Source: Streptomyces sp. WMMC940
GTDB taxonomy: Bacteria; Actinomycetota; Actinomycetes; Streptomycetales; Streptomycetaceae
Length of the DNA: 64,000 bases
Direction: 5' to 3'
Assembly (NCBI RefSeq): GCF_027460265.1
Contig: NZ_JAPZBC010000001.1
Coordinates: 6,271,001 to 6,335,000, forward strand
The notes beneath the pieces were generated by a model. That model saw only the letters and a list, made by a program, of their open reading frames with translations. It ran no database searches and was not told the origin of the DNA. Both the position numbers and the translations under genes were made by a program. Shown here piece after piece: positions 9,513-17,833 of this stretch (within the stretch, counting starts at the first letter, position 1; every line of letters starts with the position of its first letter).

Positions 9513-10784
9513 ATGGGCGCCGGAGCATCCGGGTACATGGACATCCTCAGGGCCCCCCACGCGGCACGCCTGCTCGCGGGCACGCTCGTGGGGCGGCTGC
9601 CGAACGGAGTCGCGCACATCGCCATCGTGCTCTTCACCCGGGCCGAGGGCGGCAGCTACACCCTCGCCGGCGCCCTCGCCGCCGTCTACGGGCTGACCAC
9701 CGCCGCGGGCCAGCCGCTCCTCGGCCGCATGGTCGACCTGCACGGGCAGCCCCGTGTCCAGCTCCCCGCCGCGGTCCTGTCGGGTCTCGGCATGGCCGCC
9801 CTCGCCGTGGCGGGCATCGACTCGCTCCCCGTGGCCTACGCCGCCGTCGCCGTCGCCGGGTTCTTCACCCCGCCGCTGGAAGGTGGGCTGCGCGCCCTCT
9901 GGCCGGACGTCCTCGGCCACCGGCAGGACCGGGTGCACCGTGCCTACGCCATGGACGCGATAGCCCAGGAAGTCATGTTCACGGTCGGTCCGTTGCTGGT
10001 CACACTGCTGGTCTGGCTGATGTCGCCGGCCGCCTCGCTGCTGGTCGTCAACGCGCTGGGCGTGCTCGGCGCCCTCTCGGTGGTGGCCTCCGGGCCCTCC
10101 CGCGCCTGGCGCTCGGCGCCCCGCGAGGCCCACTGGCTCGGCGCCCTGCGCTCACCGGGGCTGCTCGCCCTGCTCGGCTCCTTCTTCTTCGTCGGCCTGG
10201 CCCTCGGCTCGATCACGGTCGCCGCCTTCGCCTACGCCGACGACCGCGGTGGTGACGCGGTGTACGGCTGGTTCATGGCGGCCCTCGGCCTCGGCGCCCT
10301 GATCGGCGGAGCCGCCTACGGCGCGCGCGACTGGGCCGGCGCGCCCGAGCGGCGGCTGCGGGTCATCACCGGACTGCTGGCGCTGGGCTATCTGCCGCTG
10401 ATGCTCACCCCGGCAGTTCCCGCGATGACCGCGCTCGGCGCCGTCTCGGGGCTGTTCCTCGCGCCCGCGATCGCCTGCGCCTTCATCGTCGTCGACCGGC
10501 ACGCGCCGCGCGGGACCGTCACCGAGGCGTTCTCCTGGCTGGTGACCACCTTCGGAGTCGGCGCGGCCGTCGGGACGGCCGCCGCCGGTCCGGCCGTGGA
10601 ATTCGGCGGGACCACCGCGGGCTTCGCCGTCGCCGGCTGCGGGGGGATCACGGCACTGATCGTTCTGCTGGCCACCGGACGGGTCCTCGCAGCTCCCGGC
10701 CGCGGCGCGCTCAGGGCGTCCGCGGATGAAAATGATCGAAGCGGTGCCGTCGAACCCGGTTTCAGCTCAGGCCATCGGGCGTAA
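9513..10784 (+). CDS. MFS transporter
   Basis: 423 residues, predominantly hydrophobic, with about 12 membrane segments and the MFS inter-helix motif GQPLLGRMVDLHGQPR (about 65-80). Start is ATG 9513 with GAGGCGGA upstream; ATG 9537 is possible. It ends 9 bases before pafA, so pafA may be read through from it. The substrate is unknown. The LacI-type regulator is divergent and probably controls it. Confidence 0.88.
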   Translation: MGAGASGYMDILRAPHAARLLAGTLVGRLPNGVAHIAIVLFTRAEGGSYTLAGALAAVYGLTTAAGQPLLGRMVDLHGQPRVQLPAAVLSGLGMAALAVAGIDSLPVAYAAVAVAGFFTPPLEGGLRALWPDVLGHRQDRVHRAYAMDAIAQEVMFTVGPLLVTLLVWLMSPAASLLVVNALGVLGALSVVASGPSRAWRSAPREAHWLGALRSPGLLALLGSFFFVGLALGSITVAAFAYADDRGGDAVYGWFMAALGLGALIGGAAYGARDWAGAPERRLRVITGLLALGYLPLMLTPAVPAMTALGAVSGLFLAPAIACAFIVVDRHAPRGTVTEAFSWLVTTFGVGAAVGTAAAGPAVEFGGTTAGFAVAGCGGITALIVLLATGRVLAAPGRGALRASADENDRSGAVEPGFSSGHRA

Positions 10785-10793
10785 TGTTCCCTC

Positions 10794-12155
10794 ATGGACC
10801 GCCGCATTTTCGGGCTGGAGAACGAGTACGGCGTCACGTGCACGTTCAGGGGACAGCGCCGACTGTCACCTGACGAAGTGGCGCGCTACCTCTTCCGCCG
10901 AGTCGTGTCATGGGGCCGCAGCAGCAATGTCTTCCTGCGCAACGGGGCCCGCCTCTACCTCGACGTGGGTTCGCATCCGGAATACGCAACTCCCGAATGC
11001 GACAACGTGACCGAACTGGTCACCCACGACAAGGCCGGGGAACGCATCCTCGAAGGCCTGCTCGTCGACGCCGAACGCCGCCTGCACGAGGAGGGGATCG
11101 CGGGCGACGTCTATCTCTTCAAGAACAACACCGATTCGGCCGGAAACTCCTACGGATGCCACGAGAACTACCTCGTGGCGCGGCACGGGGAGTTCTCCCG
11201 GCTCGCGGACATCCTGATTCCGTTCCTCGTCACCCGCCAGCTGCTCTGCGGGGCGGGAAAGGTCCTCCAGACCCCGCGCGGCGCGGTGTACTGCGTCAGC
11301 CAGCGCGCCGAGCACATCTGGGAGGGCGTCAGCTCCGCGACCACCCGCTCCCGGCCCATCATCAACACCCGGGACGAGCCGCACGCGGACGCCGAGAGGT
11401 ACCGCCGCCTGCACGTCATCGTCGGCGACTCCAACATGTCGGAGACGACGATGCTGCTCAAGGTCGGAGCCACCGACCTGGTGCTGCGCATGATCGAGGC
11501 GGGCACGGTCATGCGCGACCTGACGCTGGAGAACCCGATCCGGGCCATCCGCGAGGTCAGCCACGACATCACCGGCCGCCGCAAGGTACGCCTGGCCAGC
11601 GGGCGCGAGGCGTCCGCCCTGGAGGTGCAGCGCGAGTACTACGAGAAGGCCGTGGACTTCGTCGACCGCCGGGGCATCCGCACCGGCACGGTGGCGCAGG
11701 TCCTGGAGCTCTGGGGCCGCACCCTCGACGCCATCGAGCAGGAGGACCTCGACAGGATCGGCACCGAGATCGACTGGGTGATGAAGTACAAGCTCATCGA
11801 GCGGTACCGGGCCAAGCACAACATGACCATGTCCCACCCGAGGGTCGCTCAGATAGACCTCGCGTACCACGACATCCACCGCAGGCGCGGGCTCTACTAC
11901 CTGCTGGAGAAGAAGGGCCAGGCCACCCGGATCTGCAACGACCTCAAGATCTTCGAGGGCAAGTCCGTGCCCCCGCAGACCACGAGGGCGCGGCTGCGCG
12001 GCGACTTCATCCGCCGGGCCCAGGAGCAGCGGCGGGACTTCACCGTCGACTGGGTGCACCTCAAGCTCAACGACCAGGCACAGCGCACCGTGTTGTGCAA
12101 GGACCCGTTCCGTTCCGTCGACGACCGGGTGGAGAAGCTGATCGCCGGTATGTAG
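10794..12155 (+). CDS. pafA: Pup-protein ligase PafA
   Basis: ATP-dependent ligase that joins the gamma-carboxylate of the C-terminal Glu of Pup to substrate lysines. 453 residues from ATG 10794. FGLENEYG gives metal ligand Glu9, and [12 protein letters not shown] gives the catalytic Asp57; the Dop loop is absent. Shared blocks with Dop are [18 protein letters not shown] and [18 protein letters not shown]. The C-terminal domain binds Pup. It sits apart from pup-prcBA behind an inserted regulator and transporter, a layout known in Streptomyces. Confidence 0.97.
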   Translation: MDRRIFGLENEYGVTCTFRGQRRLSPDEVARYLFRRVVSWGRSSNVFLRNGARLYLDVGSHPEYATPECDNVTELVTHDKAGERILEGLLVDAERRLHEEGIAGDVYLFKNNTDSAGNSYGCHENYLVARHGEFSRLADILIPFLVTRQLLCGAGKVLQTPRGAVYCVSQRAEHIWEGVSSATTRSRPIINTRDEPHADAERYRRLHVIVGDSNMSETTMLLKVGATDLVLRMIEAGTVMRDLTLENPIRAIREVSHDITGRRKVRLASGREASALEVQREYYEKAVDFVDRRGIRTGTVAQVLELWGRTLDAIEQEDLDRIGTEIDWVMKYKLIERYRAKHNMTMSHPRVAQIDLAYHDIHRRRGLYYLLEKKGQATRICNDLKIFEGKSVPPQTTRARLRGDFIRRAQEQRRDFTVDWVHLKLNDQAQRTVLCKDPFRSVDDRVEKLIAGM

Positions 12156-12207
12156 CGTCCGGTCCCGCCCCACCGCAGGGGCCGCGGGACGGGCCGGGAA
12201 CGTCACC

Positions 12208-12238
12208 CGGGCCCCGTACGTTTCTCGTACGGGGCCCG
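12208..12238 (+). terminator. Terminator after pafA
   Basis: A perfect 13-bp stem CGGGCCCCGTACG (12208-12220) with a TTTCT loop and complement at 12226-12238. It ends pafA transcription before the FKBP genes. Confidence 0.8.
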
Positions 12239-12293
12239 CGGCACGGCCTAGAGTGTCGACCGACCGATGTGCCGTCTGAGATCTGAGGAACAC

Positions 12294-13226
12294 GTGCGCC
12301 GACTTGCCGGCCTGCTCGTCGTGCCCCTGCTGCTGCTCTCCACAGCGGCTTGTGGCGACGACAAGGGCTCCACTTCCGCCCAGTCGTCGAACGGACTGCC
12401 CGCCATCACCGCGGGTGCGAAGTTCGGCGAGAAGCCCACACTGGCCAAGGGCGAGGGCGAGCCGCCCAAGGACCTCAAGGTCGAGGTCCTCAGCGAGGGC
12501 AAGGGCCAGGTCCTCAAGAAGGGCGACCAGGCCCAGGTCGACTACCTCGGCCAGGTGTGGGACGGCGACAAGCCGTTCGACAACAGCTTCGACCGGGGCG
12601 AGCCCTTCGCCGTGACGATCGGTGGCGGCGGCGTCATCGAGGGCTGGCAGAAGGCCCTCGACGGCAAGAAGGTCGGCAGCCGTCTCGAGGTGTCCATCCC
12701 GCCGTCCCTCGCCTACGGCAGCAGCGGCCAGGGCGACATCCCGCCGAACGCCACGCTCGTGTTCGTCATGGACATCGTCAAGGGCACCACGCTCCCCGTG
12801 TCCGCCAAGGGCACCGAGGTCGCCCAGGACAACATCGACCTGCCCAAGGTCGGGACGAACACCGACGGCAAGGCGCCCTCGATCACCGTGCCGAAGAAGC
12901 CCGCCCCGACGAAGCTCGTCTCCAACTACGTCATCGAGGGCAGCGGTCCCGCGGTCAAGGCCGACGACACGGTGGCCGTCCAGTACAAGGGCGTCCTGTG
13001 GAAGGACGGCAAGGAGTTCGACAGCAGCTACTCCAAGGGCGCTCCCGTCACCTTCCCGCTCTCCGGCGTGATCCCGGGCTGGTCGAAGGGCCTGGAGGGC
13101 AAGAAGGTCGGCAGCCGGGTGCTGCTCGTCGTGCCGCCGGACATGGCCTACGGCGACCAGGCCCAGGGCCCCATCCCGGCGAAGTCCACGCTGGTCTTCT
13201 CCGTCGACGTCCTGGCGGTTCTGTAA
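12294..13226 (+). CDS. Secreted lipoprotein with two FKBP-type prolyl isomerase domains
   Basis: Peptidyl-prolyl cis-trans isomerase or chaperone outside the cytoplasmic membrane. 310 residues from GTG 12294 (TGAGGA upstream). The signal peptide VRRLAGLLVVPLLLLSTAAC has a lipobox with lipidated Cys20. Two FKBP domains follow in tandem (about 70-170 and 205-310), each with the VDYLGQVWDG or VQYKGVLWKDG strand, VIEGW or VIPGW, and the SLAYG or DMAYG loop. The following gene is a cytosolic single-domain FKBP 43 bases downstream. Confidence 0.93.
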   Translation: MRRLAGLLVVPLLLLSTAACGDDKGSTSAQSSNGLPAITAGAKFGEKPTLAKGEGEPPKDLKVEVLSEGKGQVLKKGDQAQVDYLGQVWDGDKPFDNSFDRGEPFAVTIGGGGVIEGWQKALDGKKVGSRLEVSIPPSLAYGSSGQGDIPPNATLVFVMDIVKGTTLPVSAKGTEVAQDNIDLPKVGTNTDGKAPSITVPKKPAPTKLVSNYVIEGSGPAVKADDTVAVQYKGVLWKDGKEFDSSYSKGAPVTFPLSGVIPGWSKGLEGKKVGSRVLLVVPPDMAYGDQAQGPIPAKSTLVFSVDVLAVL

Positions 13227-13269
13227 GACTGTCGGCGTCGACTCGCACAGAGAACGCAAGGAGCAACAC

Positions 13270-13644
13270 GTGAGCATCGAGAAGCCCGAGATCGACTTCC
13301 CGGGCGGCGAGCCGCCGGCCGACCTTGAGGTCAAGGACATCTGGGAGGGCGACGGGCCCGAGGCCAAGGCGGGCGACACCGTCTCCGTCCACTACGTGGG
13401 CGTGGCCTTCTCCACGGGCGAGGAGTTCGACGCCTCCTGGAACCGCGGCACCCCGCTGCAGTTCCAGCTCGGCGCCGGCCAGGTCATCCAGGGCTGGGAC
13501 AAGGGAGTGCAGGGAATGAAGGTCGGCGGCCGCCGCCAGCTGACCATCCCGGCACACCTCGCCTACGGCGACCGCGGCGCCGGTGGCGGCCGTATCGCCC
13601 CGGGCGAGACGCTGATCTTCGTCTGCGACCTGGTCGCGGTCTGA
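13270..13644 (+). CDS. Cytosolic FKBP-type peptidyl-prolyl isomerase
   Basis: 124 residues, one FKBP domain and no signal peptide. GTG 13270 with AAGGAG 7-8 bases upstream. Active-site blocks VHYVGVAFSTGEEFDASW, QVIQGWDKGVQGMKVGGRR and AHLAYGDRGAG are complete. It assists proline-limited folding. It is probably in an operon with the lipoprotein FKBP and is closed by a strong terminator. Confidence 0.95.
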   Translation: MSIEKPEIDFPGGEPPADLEVKDIWEGDGPEAKAGDTVSVHYVGVAFSTGEEFDASWNRGTPLQFQLGAGQVIQGWDKGVQGMKVGGRRQLTIPAHLAYGDRGAGGGRIAPGETLIFVCDLVAV

Positions 13645-13660
13645 TCGCGAGCGGTCCGGT

Positions 13661-13690
13661 GGGGCCCATGCCCGTACGGGCATGGGCCCC
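13661..13690 (+). terminator. Terminator after the FKBP gene
   Basis: A perfect 13-bp stem GGGGCCCATGCCC (13661-13673) with GTAC loop and complement at 13678-13690, followed by CGCGCTTTTG, which supplies a short U-run. Confidence 0.85.
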
Positions 13691-13766
13691 CGCGCTTTTG
13701 CGACGACGCTCCGTAGCGGTAGGTTCGACGATCAGAAGAACGGTGAGGAAGGGCGGAAGGGCGTCG

Positions 13767-14723
13767 ATGGCCATTGCCAAGGCCGAGCGGCTGATGAACC
13801 TGGCGCTGTGTCTGCTCGGGACACGGCGGCCGCTCAGCAAGCGGGAGCTGCGCGGCTCCATCGAGGCCTACATGGAAGCCGCCTCCGACGACGCCTTCAA
13901 CCGGATGTTCGAGCGCGACAAGGACGACCTTCGCGAACTCGGGCTGGTCATCGCCACGGTGGACAACCTCGACGGCGAGACCGGCTATCTGGCCCGCCGC
14001 GACTCCAACCGGCTGCCCCCCATCACCCTCGACGCCGAGGAGGCGGCGGCGCTCGGCCTGGCCGCCAAGGTGTGGCAGCAGGCACGGCTCGCCGGAGCGG
14101 CCAGCGGAGCCCTGCAGAAGCTGCGCGCCGCCGGAATGCCGGAGGCGGAGGACCTGTACGAGGCCCAGCACAGCGCCCTGGAGCCGCGCATCCCCGTCCA
14201 CGAGGCGGCTTTCGAGCCCTTGATGCTCGCCTGCCGGGACCGGCGCCCCGTCGTCTTCGACTACCGCAAGTCCAACGCCGTGCGCCCCGAGACCCGCCAC
14301 GTCGAGCCCTGGACCCTGGAGTGCTGGCGCGGGCACTGGTACCTCGCCGGCTGGGACCGCGACCGCGGTGCCGAGCGTGTCTTCCGCCTCTCCCGCATCA
14401 CCGGGAAGGTCCGCTCCCGCGCCGGCTCCTTCACCGCGCCCGTGCCCGACGTGGTCACCGTGCGCGAGACGGTCGAGAGCTGGGCCGGCGAGACCGCCAC
14501 CAGGTCCGCGCGGATCAGGCTGCGGGCGGGCGCGGGCTACCCGCTGCGCGCCCGCGCCGCGTCCGTGCGGGAACTCGCCGACGGCTGGGACGAGTTGGAG
14601 ATTCCGTACGGGCACGGTCTGGACGCCTGGCTGGTGGAGTTCGGGCCGGACGTCGTCGTGCTGGAGCCCGCGGATCTGCGGGCCGATGTGGTGGACCGGC
14701 TGCGCGCCGTGGCCAAGGGCTGA
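13767..14723 (+). CDS. pafB: PafB, WYL-domain transcription factor subunit
   Basis: One half of the PafBC heterodimer, which in mycobacteria activates the LexA-independent DNA-damage response. 318 residues from ATG 13767 (GGAAGG upstream). Winged HTH at about 5-60 (RLMNLALCLLGTRRPLSKREL), then a WYL domain near 150-210 with RHVEPWTLECWRGHWYLAGWD and FRLSRI, and a C-terminal WCX region. pafC begins 17 bases after the stop, with its ribosome-binding site over the pafB stop codon. Confidence 0.93.
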   Translation: MAIAKAERLMNLALCLLGTRRPLSKRELRGSIEAYMEAASDDAFNRMFERDKDDLRELGLVIATVDNLDGETGYLARRDSNRLPPITLDAEEAAALGLAAKVWQQARLAGAASGALQKLRAAGMPEAEDLYEAQHSALEPRIPVHEAAFEPLMLACRDRRPVVFDYRKSNAVRPETRHVEPWTLECWRGHWYLAGWDRDRGAERVFRLSRITGKVRSRAGSFTAPVPDVVTVRETVESWAGETATRSARIRLRAGAGYPLRARAASVRELADGWDELEIPYGHGLDAWLVEFGPDVVVLEPADLRADVVDRLRAVAKG

Positions 14724-14740
14724 GGGGGACTCGTACAGGC

Positions 14741-15697
14741 ATGGCCGCGAACGCCATCGACCAGACCCGGCGGATGCTCTCGCTGGTGACCTATCTGCGT
14801 GAACGTCCCGGGGCGCGTGTCGGGGACGTCGCCCGGGCCTTCGGGATCACCGAGGACGAGCTGATCTCCGACCTCGACGTCCTGCCCATGTGCGGGACCA
14901 GCTTCCGCGGCGGCGATCTCCTCGACATCGACACCGACGGTGAACGCATCTGGTGGCACAACCCCGACGACGTCGCCGAGCCGCTCCGGCTCGCCGCCGA
15001 CGAGGCGACCGCGCTCCTGGTCGCCGCGCGGGCCGTCGCGACGCTGCCAGGACTGCGGGAGGGCGACCGCGAAGCACTGGTGCGGGCCACCGCGAAGCTG
15101 GAGGCCGCGGCCGGCGAGTCCGCGGGTGCCAGCTCCCGGTTCTCCGTGACCTTCGAATCCGAGGGGGGCGTCTTCGCCGACGTCGACCGCGCCATCTCGG
15201 AGCGCCGCAGACTGTGGCTCCGCTACTACTCCCCGGCGCGGGACGAGCTCACCGAGCGCGAGGTCGACCCGATCCGGCTCTTCGCCGTCGGCCACACGTA
15301 TATGGAGGGCTGGTGCTACCTCTCGGAGGCGCGCCGGACCTTCCGGCTCGACCGGGTGGCCGAGATCCGGCTGCTGGACGAGCCGTCGGCACCGCCGGAG
15401 ACGGAGCTGCGCGATCTGTCGGAGGGGCTGGTGCAGCCCTCGGCGGAGGACCCCGAGGTCGTCGTCGAAGTCGGCCCGGGAGGCCGCTGGGTGGCCGAGT
15501 ACTACCCGCACGACAGTGCGGAGGAGCGGCCCGACGGCGGGCTGCGGATCAGTCTGCGCACCCCGGACCCGGCGTCCCTGCGGCGGCTCGCGCTGCGGCT
15601 GGGGCACGACGGCCGGATCGTGTCTCCGCCCGGTCTCGCGGAGAGCGCCCGGCGGGCGGCGCGTGAGGCACTCGCCGCGTACGACAGCCAGGACTGA
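14741..15697 (+). CDS. pafC: PafC, WYL-domain transcription factor subunit
   Basis: Partner of PafB. 318 residues from ATG 14741, with GAGGGGGA 10 bases upstream overlapping the pafB stop. Its HTH (TRRMLSLVTYLRERPGARVGDVARAFGITEDEL) is followed by the WYL domain in which WYL reads GWCYLSEARRTFRLDRV. The effector sensed by the WYL domains was proposed to be single-stranded DNA. Presence next to pafA is conserved, although the proteins do not act in pupylation itself. Confidence 0.93.
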   Translation: MAANAIDQTRRMLSLVTYLRERPGARVGDVARAFGITEDELISDLDVLPMCGTSFRGGDLLDIDTDGERIWWHNPDDVAEPLRLAADEATALLVAARAVATLPGLREGDREALVRATAKLEAAAGESAGASSRFSVTFESEGGVFADVDRAISERRRLWLRYYSPARDELTEREVDPIRLFAVGHTYMEGWCYLSEARRTFRLDRVAEIRLLDEPSAPPETELRDLSEGLVQPSAEDPEVVVEVGPGGRWVAEYYPHDSAEERPDGGLRISLRTPDPASLRRLALRLGHDGRIVSPPGLAESARRAAREALAAYDSQD

Positions 15698-15707
15698 CGG
15701 CCGACCG

Positions 15708-15980
15708 ATGGGAATCAAGAGGGAAATGTCCATTCTGTCAGGAATTCAGGCGCCGAAGGTCCCCCTCCTCTTCAAGGCCGCCTGCCCCGACTGCCGAGGC
15801 CGCTTCGAACTCGCGGCGGGCGCGCTGCGCCTCGCGATCGGCGCGAGCAGGCGGACCACCTTCTACTCCTTCACCTGCCCCGAGTGCGGGGCCGCCGTCC
15901 GCAAGCCCGCCGGGGAGCGGATAGTCGAACTCCTCACCGGAGGCGGCGTGCGGACGCTGCGCCTCCACTCCACCGTCTGA
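15708..15980 (+). CDS. Small zinc-ribbon protein of unknown function
   Basis: 90 residues from ATG 15708, or 84 from ATG 15726; the latter begins MSILSGIQAPKV, has AGAGGG very close upstream, and may be the true start. Two CxxC pairs (CPDC and CPEC) about 35 residues apart form a zinc ribbon; between them is a basic and aromatic strand SRRTTFYSFT. I know no function. The gene sits between pafC and tatA, so it may be part of that read-through unit. Confidence 0.75.
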   Translation: MGIKREMSILSGIQAPKVPLLFKAACPDCRGRFELAAGALRLAIGASRRTTFYSFTCPECGAAVRKPAGERIVELLTGGGVRTLRLHSTV

Positions 15981-16005
15981 CCCCTGCGACCCCTAGGCTC
16001 TGCCC

Positions 16006-16203
16006 ATGTTCTGGCCCATGCTCGCCATCGCCCTGGGATTCCTGGGGATCGCCGTCCTCGGCGTCCTCGGCGTCCTCGTCTTCCTGGAGGCCCGGCGCCT
16101 GGGCCGGCAGGTGGCCGCCACCGCCGAACGCGTCAACCGCGCCGCGGAGGACCTGGAGAGAGCGGCGGCGCGGCTGGCACGCACGGGCGAGGCGCTGCGC
16201 TAG
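16006..16203 (+). CDS. Small membrane protein with coiled-coil tail
   Basis: 65 residues from ATG 16006. Residues 3-28 form one hydrophobic helix; the rest (LGRQVAATAERVNRAAEDLERAAARLA) is an amphipathic heptad-patterned helix. Topology and size recall DUF948-type or TatA-like small proteins, but it lacks the TatA FG motif. No clear Shine-Dalgarno is visible. Location just upstream of tatA is suggestive only. Confidence 0.6.
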   Translation: MFWPMLAIALGFLGIAVLGVLGVLVFLEARRLGRQVAATAERVNRAAEDLERAAARLARTGEALR

Positions 16204-16414
16204 AGGCAGGCGGTCTCCTCCGGTGGACGGCCCGGAGGTACCCTGCCAGTGGCGGACCCGCTGTCGGTTCGGGTCGCAATCGCCGGTACGCACGGGCATT
16301 GCCCTGCGTTTACTCCGGCGGGTTACGATCGCTGTCAAGTCGGTGATCGGACTCCTGTCCGACCGCCCCCGGGCAGCCCGCCCTTCAGCCGTCTCAGTGA
16401 GAAGGAAGTCGCAC

Positions 16415-16705
16415 ATGATCGGCAATCTGAAGCCCCTCGAGATCATCCTGATCATCGTGGTCATCCTGTTGCTGTTCGGCGCCAAGAAGCTGCCCGACAT
16501 GGCCCGTTCGCTGGGCAAGTCCGCCCGGATCCTGAAGAGCGAGGCAAAGGCGATGAAGAAGGACGACGAGCCGGCGGGCGGCCAGACGACGCCGGGCGCC
16601 GACCCCGCCGCGCAGAAGGACGCCCCTCGCACCATCCAGGCGGCCCCCGGCGATGTGACGAGCAGCCGTCCGGTCTCGGAGCCGAATCGCACGACCCAGA
16701 GCTGA
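16415..16705 (+). CDS. tatA: Sec-independent translocase subunit TatA
   Basis: Pore-forming component of the twin-arginine translocase for folded proteins. 96 residues from ATG 16415 with AGAAGGAAG upstream. One N-terminal transmembrane helix (8-22), the hinge motif FGAKKLPDMARSLG, then an amphipathic helix and a polar tail of about 50 residues. tatC follows 42 bases later. A likely client in this window is the Tat-signal glycosidase-like protein at 55 kb. Confidence 0.96.
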   Translation: MIGNLKPLEIILIIVVILLLFGAKKLPDMARSLGKSARILKSEAKAMKKDDEPAGGQTTPGADPAAQKDAPRTIQAAPGDVTSSRPVSEPNRTTQS

Positions 16706-16747
16706 CCCGGTTCCCCCGACGGTTCCCGCACGAGACGAGGAAGTGGG

Positions 16748-17695
16748 TTGCTCAAGTCTGCCCGCAAGCAGGAGAGAGACGCCGAGGGGCGGATGCCTCT
16801 CGGAGAACACCTGCGTGAGTTGCGCAACCGGCTGATGAAGTCGGTGCTGGCGATCGTGGTGGTGACGATCGTCGCGGCCTTCTTCCAGAAGGAGATCTTC
16901 GAGTTCCTGATGCGGCCGATCCTCGAGTCGGTCGGCTGCGTGAACGGTCAGGTCGTCATGCGTAACGGCCAGCTCTGTGCCGAGATGACGACACAGGGCC
17001 TTCTCTCGCCGTTCACCATCGCGCTGAAGGTCGCCCTCATGGCGGGCGTGCTGGCGGCGACCCCGGTCTGGCTCTACCAGCTCTGGGCCTTCGTCGCTCC
17101 CGGGCTGCACAACCACGAGAAGCGCTATGCGCTGAGCTTCGTGGCCGCCGGCGTACCCCTCTTCGTGGGCGGCGCCTACCTCGCGTACTCGATCCTGCCG
17201 CAGACCGCCGAGATCATGCTCGGCTTCGCCCCTTCCGGCGCGAAACCGCTGCTGCCGCTGGACGACTATCTGGACCTGATCACCCGCATGGTGATCGTCT
17301 TCGGCATCGCCTTCGAGCTCCCGCTGCTCCTGATCCTGCTCAACATGACCGGTGTGCTGACCGGCAGGCGGATGCTCCGCTGGTGGCGCGGAATGATCAT
17401 CGGCCTCACCGCGTTCGCCGCGATCGCCACGCCCGGTGGTGAGCCGATCTCGATGCTGCTCCTGGCCGGCCCCCTGGCCGTGCTCTACTTCCTCGCCGTG
17501 GGCTTCTCCTTCCTCAACGACGCCCGCCGCGGACGCAGGAACCCCGACGCCGGCCTGAGCGACGACGAGGCCTCCGAGCTCGACCTCACGCCCGAGGCCC
17601 TCGGCGAGGTCGAGGCCGTCCCCGCCGCCCGCGCGCTCCCCGAGCAGCAGAGCGGCGACCGGGACCGCATCAACGGGTACGACGACGTCACCTGA
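16748..17695 (+). CDS. tatC: Twin-arginine translocase receptor subunit TatC
   Basis: Binds twin-arginine signal peptides and nucleates the TatA pore. 315 residues from TTG 16748 (GAGGAAGTGGG upstream); MPLGEHLRELRNRL near residue 16 is the conserved N-terminal cytoplasmic motif. Six membrane helices follow, with the periplasmic loop containing the conserved FAPSGAKPLLPLDDYL. The acidic C-terminal tail of about 55 residues is typical of actinomycete TatC. Confidence 0.96.
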   Translation: MLKSARKQERDAEGRMPLGEHLRELRNRLMKSVLAIVVVTIVAAFFQKEIFEFLMRPILESVGCVNGQVVMRNGQLCAEMTTQGLLSPFTIALKVALMAGVLAATPVWLYQLWAFVAPGLHNHEKRYALSFVAAGVPLFVGGAYLAYSILPQTAEIMLGFAPSGAKPLLPLDDYLDLITRMVIVFGIAFELPLLLILLNMTGVLTGRRMLRWWRGMIIGLTAFAAIATPGGEPISMLLLAGPLAVLYFLAVGFSFLNDARRGRRNPDAGLSDDEASELDLTPEALGEVEAVPAARALPEQQSGDRDRINGYDDVT

Positions 17696-17833
17696 TCCCG
17701 GACGGAGACCCCCGGTCGCGGGGTGTCCCGCGGGCGTGAGCGCGGTGCCCGCCAACGCCCGCCCCGGGCCTCCGCCCGCGCTCGAATAAGATCGCGCCCA
17801 CTGTCGGACCCGACGGGTAGGCTCGACCACAAG

